A stretch of 64,000 bases of DNA from Reticulitermes speratus (GCA_021186555.1 JAJKFL010000006.1:2148715-2212714); one strand, 5' to 3'; numbered from the stretch's first letter, positions 1-12,534 are shown. The notes: generated by a model not told the origin, from the letters alone. A program made the numbers and translations.

Positions 1-467
1 TTTGAATAGTTAACAATCAGTTATTGTGATAAAGTGAATTAGTTGACGTATTTCAGCTTACGTCTCATTCTTCATTCAATATACGTGTAATTGCAAAGGA
101 CTTTTATGCACTGCTCTTGCTATAAACTGTGATAACCTTAAAACACGCATAATCTGAGGTCCTGTAACTTTACGAGTAAAAAAATTTGAGGACATTCTAA
201 AAATATGATCAGAACACGTGATAAATCGTACACGTGCGCACAGCATGATGTTAATATTCGTTACATAACAGAGGAAAGAAGTAGGCCTATTATTTTTAGC
301 AAAATTATTTTTTTTTTTGGAATGCCTTAAAATATTTACAAATAAATACCTGAAACGCATTCCAAAATTTCTGCCACAAGCTGCAGCTATTGTCCAAGTG
401 ATGAAAATATTCTAAATTTCGTCTAGTGATGTACTGAATACGGACAGACATCAACTTAAAGGCCGCT
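1..467. other. No gene seen
   Basis: AT-rich sequence with only short, unconvincing open frames; no recognisable repeat apart from a T run near 307-318. Confidence 0.6.
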
Positions 468-476
468 AAAAAAAAA

Positions 477-539
<63 letters not shown>

Positions 540-557
540 AGAGAGAGAGAGAGAGAG
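468..557. repeat. (A)n then (GA)n microsatellite
   Basis: A run of about a dozen A leads into about 75 bases of nearly pure GA repeats, with one GGGG interruption near 537. Confidence 0.95.
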
Positions 558-1035
558 TCCAAGTAGTCAACAAAACAGTGTGACTAATAAAGTACTAAAG
601 TATACTGTAAAGTACACAGTGAACCATTTAAAAATCGTACCCAAACAGAAGACATATTTCACGTCATCACTGAACATAAAAGTCCACAAAACATGCTGGA
701 ATGTCCACCATTGTTCTCAGTCCTCCTCACCGTATTTCCACAGCCATGTCGTGACGATAATACGAAATTTTCAGTATCCATTTACAGTTGTTGTACCCGT
801 CCTGGGCTCTTTGATGGAAACTCTCCTTGGAAAGTTGGAGCAGAGAACCGCATTCGTATAACGACACACGAAATGCTGTAACCTCTGTTAGGATACGGTT
901 TTTAATAGATCACCCTGTATATAACATTACATGTACGTTATGTGTTGGTATGGACCTTAACTGCAGCTGCAGAATATTCAGTAAGAAACCCAAGTAATAT
1001 TCTCGGAAATATTTTGTTTATTGAAGTGTCCAAAG
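558..1035. other. No gene seen
   Basis: Two overlapping short open frames (580-881) show no recognisable protein features. Nothing else is supported. Confidence 0.5.
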
Positions 1036-1066
1036 AGAAGAAGAAGAAGAAGAAGAAGAAGAAGAA
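1036..1066. repeat. (GAA)n microsatellite
   Basis: About ten GAA units, bracketed by two copies of GTGTCCAAAGA, so the microsatellite sits inside a short duplication. Confidence 0.9.
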
Positions 1067-2740
1067 AGTGTCCAAAGAACTACAAGAAGATACTCAAAAA
1101 TGTAGAAAAGAAAGTATCTGAAATCAAATAAATGTAGTATTTTGATTCTGTATTCATCATTATAAGTCACCCTATACTTCAATACATCAACGATCCGTGT
1201 TTAATTAAGTCGCACGTATTTAAATTAAATTATTAAGCACAGTTAATATGGACTAAACTTGTTGCTCTGTCAGTGCACATATAAAGTTTAGAATGTGTAT
1301 TTTGCCGACCTGAGCTGGCTTATGTATAAATAATTCCTCACACTGTTAATTTCAAACCAAAAAAGTACCGTATTTGGCTGGAAAATTTTAAAATTCACGA
1401 CAACATTTTGCAGTATAGATTATTGCACTGCAGCCAACTTTACAAAAAAAAAAAGTAACAATAAACACAAACTAAAAACAATGTCATGCATTGCAGTGAC
1501 GGCTGTTGTAAACAATGTACTGTCCTAGCCTTCTACACGCTGACTCACAACTTCTGATGCACAGTAGACCCAGAAAATAACTGAGATATCCTACATTCTA
1601 ACTTTTGTACTTTTAAATTTTACCATTATTGTTGATTTGTAATTTCTGTAATTCACAATACATGTCCCTGACGATGATCTCAAAACATGGTTTCGAAACA
1701 TGTCGGACTAGTTTTTTGGTAAATTGTATTGTATAATAAAGAATAATAAGTGTGAATTGGTTGGTTAAAGAGACGTGTGATAAATAACTTAATGTTTCCA
1801 TGCACGTGTGTGTATAATCCTGGTTAAGCGACTTTTAGGACACCCTGTATTGTATACATTGCTAATGAGATGTGTTCACATAACACGACTCATTTTCATA
1901 ATGGTTCTTTGCCGGTTACAGAAGAGCCAACCACACTACTTTACAGGCGTGGCAACCTTACTGTCATTCCTTGCCTTAGTCCTTATCCAACATGATAGGG
2001 TTAAAACGGCCAGTTGGGGTAGGAACGATCGCACTGTGCAGTTATCAAATTTAAACCGTCAAAAAATTACTCAGAACAATAATATTACACTTCTACAAGC
2101 CGCCACTGAATGCATATGTACATTTTCACTCGGAGCCAGCCCGGAAAGGTAAATACAATACCAGTCTCTCTCTTCTTTTGTTACAATAATGAGGAACACA
2201 TATCTTTAACTTTATACACAGTACATTATAGTTTATACATTTCGGATTTATAGAAAAAAGATTTAACATTCTCTCAACACGGTATTCATTTTTTTTTATC
2301 TATCTCGTGTATTGCTTTTGAATTAAGGCAAGACAGTGTGTTTGTATACGAGACATTAAATTAAATACTCTTTTAGTATTTACACATAAGCATTCCTTCA
2401 TTTAGTTTCTCTGTTCTCATATACAAAATTCCACACTGGAAGAAAAGTACAACAGAAGATAAAGACGAAACTAGAATATGTCGGCATTATTGCGCACAGC
2501 GACAGGCATATATCATTATTATTTCAGTACACTACACACTCTACTGGCGAGATCCGTAACTAAATGTAGCAGAACATGGCGCCTAAAGACTCTCTTAGTA
2601 GGATTATAAATTCAACAATGACATCATGTGATCGGCGACACTAGCTGCTCCCCAAATAGAATCATACCTTCCTCTGTTTGGTATGTGATTTGACGACATG
2701 CTTTAAACAGCGTCGTTTTATTACGATTCCCACTTCACAG
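1067..2740. other. No gene seen; one motif remnant near 1665-1710
   Basis: AT-rich, with no convincing reading frame. Around 1665-1710 there is GACGATGATCTCAAAACATGG followed by TTCGAAACATGTCGG, resembling the dispersed GAAACGTCGG/GATG motif described elsewhere in the window. Confidence 0.5.
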
Positions 2741-2905
2741 AAGACACACTGCACCTCAGTTACAAAGACTAGTCAGTTCACGCAGTTAGGGAAATAATGT
2801 CTGTTTATTTTGTTAATCGTAGTGTGGGGATAAATGTAATGTTTGTAAATGTTGAAGTGGGTGGTATATATAGTTACCATTGTGATTTTAAAAAAAGGCT
2901 TACCC
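2741..2905 (-). repeat. Decayed copy of the 114-bp-unit element, without an array
   Basis: Matches the element flank seen at 41.6 kb at several points: CAGTTACAAAGAC, GGGAAATAATG, TGTTTATTTTGTTAATCGTAGTGTGGG, GGTGGTATATATAGTTACCA. It is heavily diverged and carries at most one unit, so it looks like an old insertion. Confidence 0.6.
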
Positions 2906-3925
2906 AGAATATTAGCTGGAACGAAGACAGGTTTCCGAGATGTGTGTTACACGCAGTTGGCACTAGGGGAGCTACAGTATACCTCACACAGAGAAAGGGC
3001 TTTGGAAAAAGTTTTATTTCCGATAAGACAGTCAGCAGCAGCTGTTTCAAATAAAGCACTTTATAGCAGCACGAAATAAACGACACACACACTTTATTGA
3101 ACCAAGCTCGTTCGACGTTTCCACATACCGTGGTGTGTATGGGACTCATCAGTTCAACAGCATAATGTCAGTTCCTTTAGATTATACGCCTTCTGGGCTA
3201 TGACACCGTGCAGTCTAGTACGCTGTTAATAATATTTCGGAGTAACGTCCTGAGTCATCCAACCCGAAAATGGTTTCTCCGAAACGCCGGTAACCAACCG
3301 CCAGACCCAACAACACCGCAATCCCAATCGTCTTCGCCGTCAAAGACTATAACGTTATACAGCAATACCTCGCTCTTTCGACGGGTTAGGGACCACAGCA
3401 CTGACGAAAAGTCGAAAATCGACGAAAGTCGAGGTATTGCTGTACAGCTAATGGGAACTCCCACATTGCTTTGGTTATACATAATGGCGAAGGCGGGCAA
3501 CATTTTGGTCTATAGGTTTTTCGTCGAGCTATAAAAAATTCTACTCAAAGCCGTCATATGATAAAATTATAAAATGATATAGAACTCCCAAGTTAATTCG
3601 GAAGACAATGTACAATTTGGGACAAGAGAGACTTAGCAGATATCTGGTCTGTATTTTTATTTTATCGTACGACTGAAATAGCCTTAATTCTCTAAAAATT
3701 TGTGAGTTTTCAGTTGGCGAATTATTCATATGTCCAATGCGAAGCTTTTCGTGTATGCATTTTTCAACAGGTTACTGATTAGCTCCACTACTAGCTAAAC
3801 ACGAAGACCAGAAATTACTTGGATACAAAAAACACTTTTATTTGACTAAGGTATTACGTACGTGACTAAATAATTTTAGAATCGTATGACTAAAAATTAG
3901 GGGATCAAAGCCTTATCGGCACTTT
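2906..3925. other. No gene seen; contains a short inverted repeat at 3355-3450
   Basis: ATACAGCAATACCTCG at about 3357 is repeated inverted as CGAGGTATTGCTGTAC at about 3431, near CCGAAACGCCGG at 3278. The 108-residue open frame across it has no recognisable features. Confidence 0.5.
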
Positions 3926-4312
3926 TAAAGCCCAGTGGTTACTATATGTACCACCAGTTTAACATTCACAAATTCTACGTTCTTTTATGTGTTTTGTGTG
4001 GATCTCAGAAGAAACAGCGATTATTTCTAACTGGCTGATTTGTATAACTGAGACGGAGTGTTTACTGCGCGGTACGGACTGTATTTATGTGTTTTGTGTG
4101 GATCTCAGAACAAACAGCGATTATTTCTAACTGGCTGATTTGTATAACTGAGACGGAGTGTGTTTACTGCGCGGTACGGACTGTATTTATGTGTTTTGTG
4201 TGGATCTCAGAACAAATAGCGATTATTTCTAACTGGCTGATTTGTATAAATGAGACGGACTGTGTTTACTGCGCGGTACGGACTGAATGTTTATATAAAA
4301 TTGAGGTTAATG
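3926..4312 (+). repeat. 114-family element with a three-unit, shortened (102-bp) array
   Basis: It starts with the element's left flank (AGCCCAGTGGTTACTATATG), then about three units starting TATGTGTTTTGTGTGGATCTC and ending GCGGTACGGACTG, then a right flank (TTTATATAAAATTGAGGTT). All three units share the same 12-base loss after GCGATTATTTC, so the spacing is 102 rather than 114. Confidence 0.9.
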
Positions 4313-4323
4313 TTAATCTTTAC

Positions 4324-4347
4324 AAAGGCCGTGCCATGGCTCAGGTA
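4324..4347 (+). repeat. SINE-3 head fragment
   Basis: GGCCGTGCCATGGCTCAGG matches the A-box end of the tRNA-derived SINE at 7397-7606. The body is absent. Confidence 0.5.
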
Positions 4348-4386
4348 CTTCTTCTCTAGCAGCCATGTGAAACAGAGTTCATTAGC

Positions 4387-4389
<3 letters not shown>

Positions 4390-4421
<32 letters not shown>
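4390..4421. repeat. (CT)n microsatellite
   Basis: About 16 CT units. Confidence 0.95.
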
Positions 4422-4423
<2 letters not shown>

Positions 4424-4559
4424 GTGTCGAGTGAATGCCTTTTACTGATATGATAAAATAGTGCAGTTTTCCTCGTAGCGGAAAGATTTGCGAAAGAAAA
4501 AATACTGTTCTGTGTACTTTGACAAAACCAGTTCCAAAATTACAGCTTTTGATATACTC

Positions 4560-4760
4560 CTATTTCCCCCTGTCAGTATAATTCCACCAATTCTCCACAC
4601 TCATCTTCATATACATGTTGGTCTTACCAGAACGACTAATGAGCAATGCCTGGGAACCTTCCAAAAAGCAATTATCTTTCGAAAATCGGCGAGCGTTGGA
4701 TACGGAAGTACTTTCACTTTTTCGGTCTGTGCGCGCAGCCCGTACACTAAAAACAGAGCC
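4560..4760 (+). repeat. Dispersed repeat, shared with 34.1-34.3 kb
   Basis: CTGGGAACCTTCCAAAAAGC, CTTTCG and GAGCGTTGGA have counterparts at 34250-34310. Both copies follow a C/T-rich stretch. The family is not recognised; read as protein, both give a WEPSKKQ/GNLPKKQ-type peptide, but the frames are too short and diverged to call a gene. Confidence 0.55.
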
Positions 4761-5484
4761 ATCTATTTACAGCTGTGAAACACCTAATTTCGTATAAGAC
4801 CTTAAAATACTGTCTGCCACAAAATTGACAAGGTTTGCCGTGTGTGAAGTTTCGGTTAGCAAATACATTGTCCGTTTAACGACGTTAAAATAATGCTAAA
4901 TACTTGAATTTGAAAAATCGTATTTTGTAAGTCAGTCCATGATATGCAGCCTTCCTGATACAGCCTGGACTGACCTATTGATCAGTGGCACTCGTACAGC
5001 CAACACGCAAATGTGTGTCCGTGTTACCGGTGGGAAAAATGCTACGTGACTCTTACAAAGACTACGAAAAAAAAACCCATGAAATATAAACGTGAGATAC
5101 ATTCGTTATGGGATGAAAACGAATTATAAATGTCGGGGCTGACAGGTAAAGGAGAGTCCGCTCACGTGGGATACAAGACAAATCGTTCTTTTGAACTGTT
5201 CGTTGCATAAAGACGTTGAATAGAGACTTGTCAAGGTCATCACAGATTTCAACTGACATTTCAAGATATGAATGCCGACGCAGCCTCAAAGCAATCATCA
5301 GTGTGGGCCAGAAGAAAGAGCGAGTCGCTCTGACTTTCTCGTTTATATTTGTTTTGACGACTGTCCGTAGCTCAAACCACAATTACGTACTGTCCAATGA
5401 TGACCAACTGAAGAGGGTGTCGAAGGAAACGGCCGTGGCCTAATTTAAGGTCCTGTCCCGGTATTTAAGTGATGAGATGGATGA
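4761..5484. other. No gene seen
   Basis: Short open frames on both strands (5062-5443) overlap each other and lack recognisable features. Confidence 0.5.
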
Positions 5485-5595
5485 CAGCAACGAAAATCTC
5501 TAAGTCAGGAGATCTGATCTGTGGGAAGATTGATATTTGAACCCGGGATCTCCAGAATACTAAGTCTTCACCAATTTACCTCGTCGTCCGGGTTT
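5485..5595 (-). repeat. Possible decayed tRNA-derived SINE
   Basis: On the minus strand there is an A-box-like GACGAGGTAAATTGGTGAAG, then GATCCCGGGTTCAAATATC, which resembles a B box, at tRNA-like spacing. It is not a functional tRNA because the arms do not pair. Confidence 0.4.
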
Positions 5596-7396
5596 TTACC
5601 TTCAATAGGCGACGCTGTACAAAACAGAAACTTGCTATAAAACAGATTTCAAACAGCTGACTATTGAAATAACGTTATCCGCTCTCAGGTACAGTCTACG
5701 ATCTGGAACCAATGACCCAGAGACGAAGTGGTACATCCCAGAAGACGGTTTACCTTAAATACACCGCTGCGATAGCCCAAAAAGCTCGCAAATGTCTACG
5801 GTGTTCCGAGATATAGAAATTGTCTAAGAATCGAAGTGGAAATCCTGAAAAAAATGAAAGTTGAAGACTGCGAGGTTTCCTGTACAGCCGAATTGTGGTG
5901 CAAAGTAACACTCAGGTCCTGGAGCTGCGTTTGACTGAACTTTCTGAACAAAACTTAGTGTACACAGCCTGAAGCTGAAATACACAGACGGTAAGAATAC
6001 TGCCGCATTATAAGACATCCCAACTACGATCAATCATGATACCATTACGGACACGCAAATTTTTGAGGTGGAAGCGACACTAGCGACACTTGGTTTTAAA
6101 TCTGAAATCACGTATGATAGAAATGTTTGTTAATTTCTGTTACGGTAATATTTTTTTGTGTCATGTAAAATAACAACATGGCGGCCGTGCGAACGTTATC
6201 TACAGTTTTCGGTCTGATACCGGCAACCGTCTGGCACTCAACGTCGCATACACTGCGTCACAGGGTGCTGGGTTCAATTCCCTAACGATGCATGATACGC
6301 GTCGGCCAATTACGGCCATATCTGTAGAGCCCGATTGTATTTTTTTTCCCTTTCCTTTTGAATTTTTGGAAAATTTAACTCATAATCTTAATTAACACAT
6401 TTTCTGAGGAAGAACACAAAACAGAAGAACAACGAGCTTTGCAGGACTGGCGACTTGTGTAACAATTATGTTGTGAGACTTCCGCTACGAACTGCATGCT
6501 AATACGATATGTAGACTGCTTGCAAGCCTTACAGTGTGCTAAATAAAGACGGCTGAAGCCATTTGTCACTGCGACCTCTTTTGAGGCTCGCACGACTTCA
6601 GGGGGCACTGGAAAAGTCGGAAAAAGTTTCAAGATTTAAAAAAATAGAGAGTATTTCACACCTCGCTGGTTCTGTAGCCACCACCTTGCTAAGTTATCAC
6701 ATTTACATTTTCAATTGTAGCAGCGAAATTTTCATACATTATCATAATCCTATATCATATTTCCTCAGTTTCTTTCTTTATATATTTATCCACATTTGCC
6801 ATTCATTTACTTCTGTATATTTTAACAATATCCAGCTTAGAAAAAAAAAAAGGACATTTAAAAATTCATAATTCCTTCTTCCCGGAATTTAAACGACAAT
6901 CCACGACGCAAGACTCTCTCGTCGTCTCTCAGCACAATCCTGTTCAATCCCCGTAAAGGATAAACGTACAAATATTAACAGATAAATGTAATAACAAATT
7001 AACTGACAGCCTATCATCGATGTTTATGGATCACAGTTATGTTACGTTACGTTACGTTACGTTCAGTTACAGGGCCTGCCATAATTAGGTCGATATACGA
7101 TATCTTGTCTCCACAGCTGTAGGTCATGACACCGTGTTGACTGATAGGCGACTACTAGCGTGTCAGAGAAACACTGCCACTTCCTTCACGGTCGAAGTAC
7201 ACCCTGAAAATGGAGGCAGCATGTTCCTACGAAACGATCGAATCCATTGACAAGGCTAGGTAATGATATCGCGGAGTTCTGTACGTTTCGGAGAAAAATG
7301 ATGCTCCCATCTTCAGATCACCTTTTGTTTTTTGTGAAGGCCCCCGCAGCAAATGCTACGGACGCACCGCAGCCTTAAGGCTTATTGTGCAACCCT
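5596..7396. other. No gene seen; minor repeats
   Basis: Contains a lone B-box-like GGGTTCAATTCCC at about 6270, a (GTTAC)n stretch at 7038-7062, an ATGGCGGCC motif at about 6178, and motif remnants (ACGAAACGATCG, CATCTTCAGATC) at 7230-7320. No reading frame is convincing. Confidence 0.5.
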
Positions 7397-7606
7397 GTGA
7401 TGAAGATGATGTTTTTTTTTTTATTTTTCCGCGTAATGGAGCACCGGTGGAATGAAAATGACGGAGAGAAACCGAAGTATTTGGGGAAAAACCTGTCCCA
7501 GTGTCACTTTGTCCACCACAAATCCCACATGGACTGACCCGGGGATCGAACCCGGGCCTCCGCGGTGAGTGGCCGGCGACTAACCGCCTGAGCCACGGCA
7601 CGGCCC
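7397..7606 (-). repeat. SINE-3, tRNA-derived
   Basis: On the minus strand it starts GGGCCGTGCCGTGGCTCAGG (A box TGGCTCAGGCGGTTAG), has a B box in CCCGGGTTCGATCCCCGGG, then a body (CATGTGGGATTTGTGG, GTGACACTGGGACAGG) and an A-rich end. The promoter boxes look well preserved. Confidence 0.85.
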
Positions 7607-7627
7607 TTCTGACGACGGTATATACCA

Positions 7628-7867
7628 TTGAGAAACAACTGTCTTCTGGACTTTGTCCATCGTCTTGGATAAAATATAAAATCACGACGTTTCGGAAGCT
7701 GGTTCTTCTTCGGTCTTCAGGTGATGGAAGGAGAGACACCTACCCACCTAAGTAGGTGTCTCCCCTTCCATCACCTGAAGACGGAAGAAGAAACAGCTTC
7801 CGAAACGTCGTGATTTTATATTTTATCCGGACGATGGACAAGTCCGGAAGACAATTGTTTCTCAATG
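7628..7867. repeat. Large imperfect inverted repeat, arms about 115 bases
   Basis: Left arm 7628-7743 (ATTGAGAAACAACTGTCTTC to GGAGAGACACCTAC) is mirrored by 7752-7867 with a loop of about 8 bases. Arms contain ATAAAATATAAAATCACGAC, GTTTCGGAAGC and CTTCAGGTGATGGAAG. It may be a hairpin mobile element or a fold-back duplication; no terminal duplication was identified. Confidence 0.85.
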
Positions 7868-9159
7868 TTCGCACATCTCTTCGTTGAACCATCCACCGCG
7901 CTACAAACAACCAACCTACAAAACGCACTTCTCGACGTCTCCATAAAGCACAGAGCAACACCAAGCGATGTATCAAAGCTACACAACACTAATTACACAT
8001 ACCCGCTCTTGCTTTCACGAATTAAGCTAATCAAAAAGTCACCTACGCTGGTACACTCTGTACATAATTTACGTAAATGGAATTTTAAAGCACTGTACCA
8101 TATGACGACTCATTACTTATACATTATAATAATTTGGAACGCAACAACACAATTGTAACATTCTGAAAACGCACAAATTATACGGACCGCGTCAGTGGAT
8201 AGCACTGCAGAGAGGGGGCGTTATTTACGGACTGTTCAGGCTACACAGCGTCCAGTGGAAGTATGACGTTTGCATAATGAATTGCAATGGACGCGGAAGG
8301 AAGCGGCAGTGACCTTATTTAAAGTCGACATATATGGAATGACTGAGAAAATCCACGGAAAACCTCAGTCAGTACAATCGACCTCGCTGATGTGTCAGGC
8401 GTGTTTTTGTTAGTCATTTAATGGCGGTGTTGCTTGTCACGTGCGGGCAACCGTTAGTGAATTAGAATTTACATTAGCTTTATCTCCAAAACTCAGAATT
8501 TCACAAATTGAAATGCTGAGTTATGAAAACTTAAGCAGACAGACTTCTAGATGTTGAGATCACAGGACGTGTATTCTGGACTACAGTTCTTGGTTGCTAA
8601 CCAGATGTCAATACGTTCTGTCAACAGATACATGTTATCACTTCAGTCGTGCCATCACTGCTGTACAGTACCTAAGGGATTACAACACGACCGACGTACA
8701 CGAAACACAATACTATCATCTGCACTCAAGTGACAGAGCTAACACTGGGAGGGTCGCAGTGGGGAGCCCACAGTTTGGGCTTTGAACTCGCGGAAACTGG
8801 AGAGACAAAGAGAGAGACAGTATAAGAAATTGAAAAGCTGGGGACAGTGAGAGACTTTCATATTGTGTGTGTGTGGGGGGGGGCATCACTTTGTTAGAAA
8901 GCTCACAGGCTTCGCGTGCTTCTGGTAGTAAATGTACATGCAGTGTACATGGACATGTTAAAATGGTGACAGTAGCAGCTTCAAATAACAGCACTGCAAA
9001 TTTGATTACTCGTTAATACTAACAGTCGTGACTTCAACATTTCGTTTCATTATCTTTAACTTTAAAGCAAGGGGATTTAATTTTGCTAAATTTAAACCGG
9101 TAAGGGGCTGCACGAGAAGCATACAGCAGCGACTTGATCGGGTAGTGAAAATGAGACTA
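7868..9159. other. No gene seen
   Basis: Open frames up to 97 codons occur but none shows recognisable domain sequence. A short G run lies at about 8875-8883. Confidence 0.5.
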
Positions 9160-10117
9160 ATTACACTTAAATATCCAGTCCGTACCGCGCAGTAAACACA
9201 CTCCGTCTCAGTTATACAAACCAGTCAGTTAATGCTGTACAGTGAAATAATCGCTGTTTGTTCTGAGATCCACACAAAACACATAAATACAGTCCGTACC
9301 GCGCAGTAAACACACTCCGTCTCAGTTATACAAACCAGTCAGTTAATGTTGTACAGTGAAATAATCGCTGTTTGTTCTGAGATCCACACAAAACACATAA
9401 ATACAGTCCGTACCGCGCAGTAAACACACTCCGTCTCAGTTATACAAACCAGTCAGTTAATGTTGTACAGTGAAATAATAATCGCTGTTTGTTCTGAGAC
9501 CCACACAAAACACATAAATACACTGTGTGGGCAGAACGTAGAATTTGTGTGTTAAACATGGCGGTACATATAGTAAAACCACTGGGCTTTGAAGGGCTAC
9601 AGCTCGTACCGCCCAGTAAACACACTCCGTCTCAGTTATACATACAAACCAGTCAGGTAATGTTGTACAGTGAAATAATAATCGCTGTTTGTTCTGAGAC
9701 CCACACAAAACACATAAATACACTGTGTGGGCAGAACGTAGAATTTGTGAGTGTTAAACATGGCGGTACATATAGTAACCACTGGGCTTTGAAGGGCTAC
9801 AGCTCGTACCGCGCAGTAAACACACTCCGTCTCAGTTATACATACAAACCAGTCAGTTAATGCTGTACAGTGAAATAATCGCTGTTTGTTTTGAGACCCA
9901 CACAGAACACATAAATACACTGTGTGGGCAGAACGTAGAATTTGTGGGTGTTAAACATGGCGGTACATATAGTAACCACTGGGCTTTGAAGGGCTACAGC
10001 TCGTACCGCCCAGTAAACACACTCCGTCTCAGTTATACATACAAACCAGTCAGGTAATGTTGTACAGTGAAATAATAATCGCTGTTTGTTCTGAGACCCA
10101 CACAAAACACATAAATA

Positions 10118-10705
10118 CAGGGCATACACAAAAGAATGGTGCGGTTTCAAAAGTGAATAAAAAATGTATTTCTCACCTTACACGGGCACAACATACACCG
10201 TCAGCGGCGGCAACTGTCCAAGTTTCTCATTTGGTAATTACAATCCTTCAATGTGTGCACCCTGGGTCACACGACACACATCCACACGGTAATCAAACTC
10301 ATCCCAGACCCGGTGTAGCATGTCCGCTGTAATGGCCTGCAGTGCATGCGTTATTCGATCACGAATTTCATGGATGGACGTGGGCAATGGTGGTACATAA
10401 ACTCTGTCTTTAACGAACCCCCAAAGAAAGAAATCGCACGGTGTAAGATCTGGCGAACGGGGTGGCCAAGGGAGAAGGTTCTTGTCTCCATTTTCAGCAG
10501 CACGTCCGATCCAGCGCTGTGGAAGAACACGATTGAGAAGCACTCGTACATTCCTGTGAAAATGGGGGAGAGCTCCGTCCAGCTGGTAGCGCATGAGAAA
10601 CTTGGACAGTTGCCGCCGCTGACGGTGTATGTTGTGCCCGTGTAATGTTAGACATAAATTTTTTATTCACTTTTGAAACCGCACCATTCTTTTGTGTATG
10701 CCCTG
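10118..10705 (-). mobile_element. Tc1/mariner-type element, internally deleted (588 bp)
   Basis: Near-identical 113-bp terminal inverted repeats (10118-10230 and 10593-10705) begin CAGGGCATACACAAAAGAAT. The insertion is flanked by TA on both sides, and removing element plus one TA restores AAATACACTGTGTGGGCAG of the host satellite element. Only the C-terminal third of a transposase remains. Confidence 0.93.
10238..10594 (-). pseudogene. Transposase C-terminal fragment (Tc1/mariner superfamily)
   Basis: About 118 codons. LDGALPHF carries the second catalytic aspartate and WPPRSPDLTPCDFFLWG is the third catalytic motif region of DDE/D transposases of this superfamily. It ends with the typical VWDEFDYRVDVCRVTQGAH. 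The N-terminal DNA-binding domain and the first catalytic aspartate are absent, so it cannot be active by itself. Confidence 0.9.
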
Positions 10706-10790
10706 TACACTGTGTGGGCAGAACATAAAATTGTTTAATCTCAAAGCTGGTGGTACATACAGTAACCACTGCCCTTTAAACGGTTACCAC

Positions 10791-12526
10791 CAGCTTAAAT
10801 CCTGGGGGTTCGGCCACCTTCACAACAGTTATCACAGCATGTGTAATCTCCGGTAACTTCAGTCGTAATTTTGCATTTCCCTACTTTCAAATACCAGGTA
10901 ACTCCTAATTTAAGATTCTACTGCGCCTAAGTCCCCATCCCAATCAAATTATCGTATTTACTGTATGTTGCTATAATCGCTTTTAACCAACAATCAAATC
11001 ATAACGCACGTATGATACCTGAAGATCTTATGGCGGTAAATATACGGTCATTATTTTATCTGACAACTCTCGGTTGACACTTCCAATAGGCTCGTTTATC
11101 GTGTTAACGTAGTCTACTATCCGACCACCCACATGGGCAACGGAGTGGGACCAGGAGGCAACAAACAGCAGTTGTCAAATAAAGCAAGATCTTTGTGTTG
11201 AAGTTACGGTCTTCTGGGAAGTGACGCCGTGTAGTTTTATAGATACCAACGTTTCGGAGACACTTGTTGCATCCATCTTCAGGATACGCAACAAATTCCT
11301 CCAAAACTTTCGATGTCTTGTACAAAACTACACGACGACATGTGCGCGAAGGCCGGGATTTTAATAAAGACCACGCTGTATAATTTTACATGCTAAAGGT
11401 AAAGGTAAAGATCTACCTCTGTTTTATTAACTATACCAAGAAAACGCATGGTGTGATGAGGTATACCACCATGCATTATGGATTTTGGCACTACATGGAA
11501 ATCACAGTACTGAAGAATAACATTCCTGGCATTTAAACATGTAATCCGACAGAAATTTACCGACGTTTCGGGAAACCTGCTGCCTCAGTTTCCGTACCTT
11601 CGACAGTATTGTTTGACACACACGGCTGACATAAAGCTTAACACTTCTTCATACCTGTTCCCATTTTCTTTTACTTTATAATCTTAATCGCACACGCACT
11701 CTCTTGAAGTAAAACCACGTACATCTAGTTGGCACAATAGTTACACATCTCGCCAGTAGAGTTCATTCCTATCTGAAATGGGGGCGATTTTGGTTCTAAT
11801 AAACAAAATACGTGCAGAATTGAGTAAGACGGAGTCATAAGAAAAGATCTCTGATCAGGAAGATCTAGAAACTGTTTCCGCCTACTACTTCGCTTGTTGG
11901 ATACACAAAGAGTGTAGAAAAAACATTGTAATTAGAAGTTTTCACTTAACACTTCTGTTATTCTTCCGTTATGTTACTCTAAAAGTGTCTTACAGTCACA
12001 TGGCATTCCGATCAGTCATTCGGTAATTATAATATAATAATCTTGTTCACACATTGTTTATATAATTGTATATTATTAAAGAAATACACAAAAGGATGAT
12101 TTGATCAAAGTGACTTAATCTGTATATTGTATTCTTCTACACACATATTCCGTTTCGACCGCTACTCATGTGTTCCTTCTTCACGTCTAATACCGGACAG
12201 TGTGGTCATCGTACGGTTTCCCGCTAATCGCTGAGCCGCTCAGACAAAATGGCTCCACGGTTTTCCTCGCCGCACAGCAGATGTCAGAAGTGTTCTCTGT
12301 TGTTAGGCAAAGACACTTCGCGACTTAAGCAATTTCAAATCTTACGTGACTTAAAAAAATTTAAAAAATTGGAACAGTGACGTCTTTGAAACGCGCGCCT
12401 AATTTTTGCTTTCGGGAATGAAAGCACAATGAGACGAACCTGGCGGAAGAATACTGCTGGGCGATAATACAGGCGGCAGGATGATTATGCTGCAGCCATC
12501 AGGTTCCAGTGAGTTGGAACTTGTAT
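10791..12526. other. No gene seen; motif remnant at 11200-11335
   Basis: AT-rich. At 11200-11335 there is GACGCCGTGTAGTTTTATAG, CCAACGTTTCGGAGACAC and CCATCTTCAGGATACGC; a second CCGACGTTTCGGGAAACC occurs at about 11560. These belong to the dispersed motif group. A GGTAAAGGTAAAG piece at about 11397 resembles a SINE-1 tail. Confidence 0.5.
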
Positions 12527-12534
12527 TTCAACTG

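Larger units (their letters stand above)
9165..10790 (-). repeat. 114-family element(s), interrupted by a transposon
   Basis: Inverted units (CAGTCCGTACCGCGCAGTAA to AACACATAAATA) repeat from about 9177. From 9520 onward longer modules alternate units with the element's flank (CACTGTGTGGGCAGAACGTAG, GGTACATATAGTAACCACTG), giving about three flank+unit modules in tandem. The last flank resumes at 10706, after the mariner insertion, and ends near 10790. Confidence 0.9.

Noticed and set aside
4087..4359. 90-codon frame across the 102-bp units
   Set aside because: The 12-base deletion removes the stops present in normal units; nothing suggests translation.
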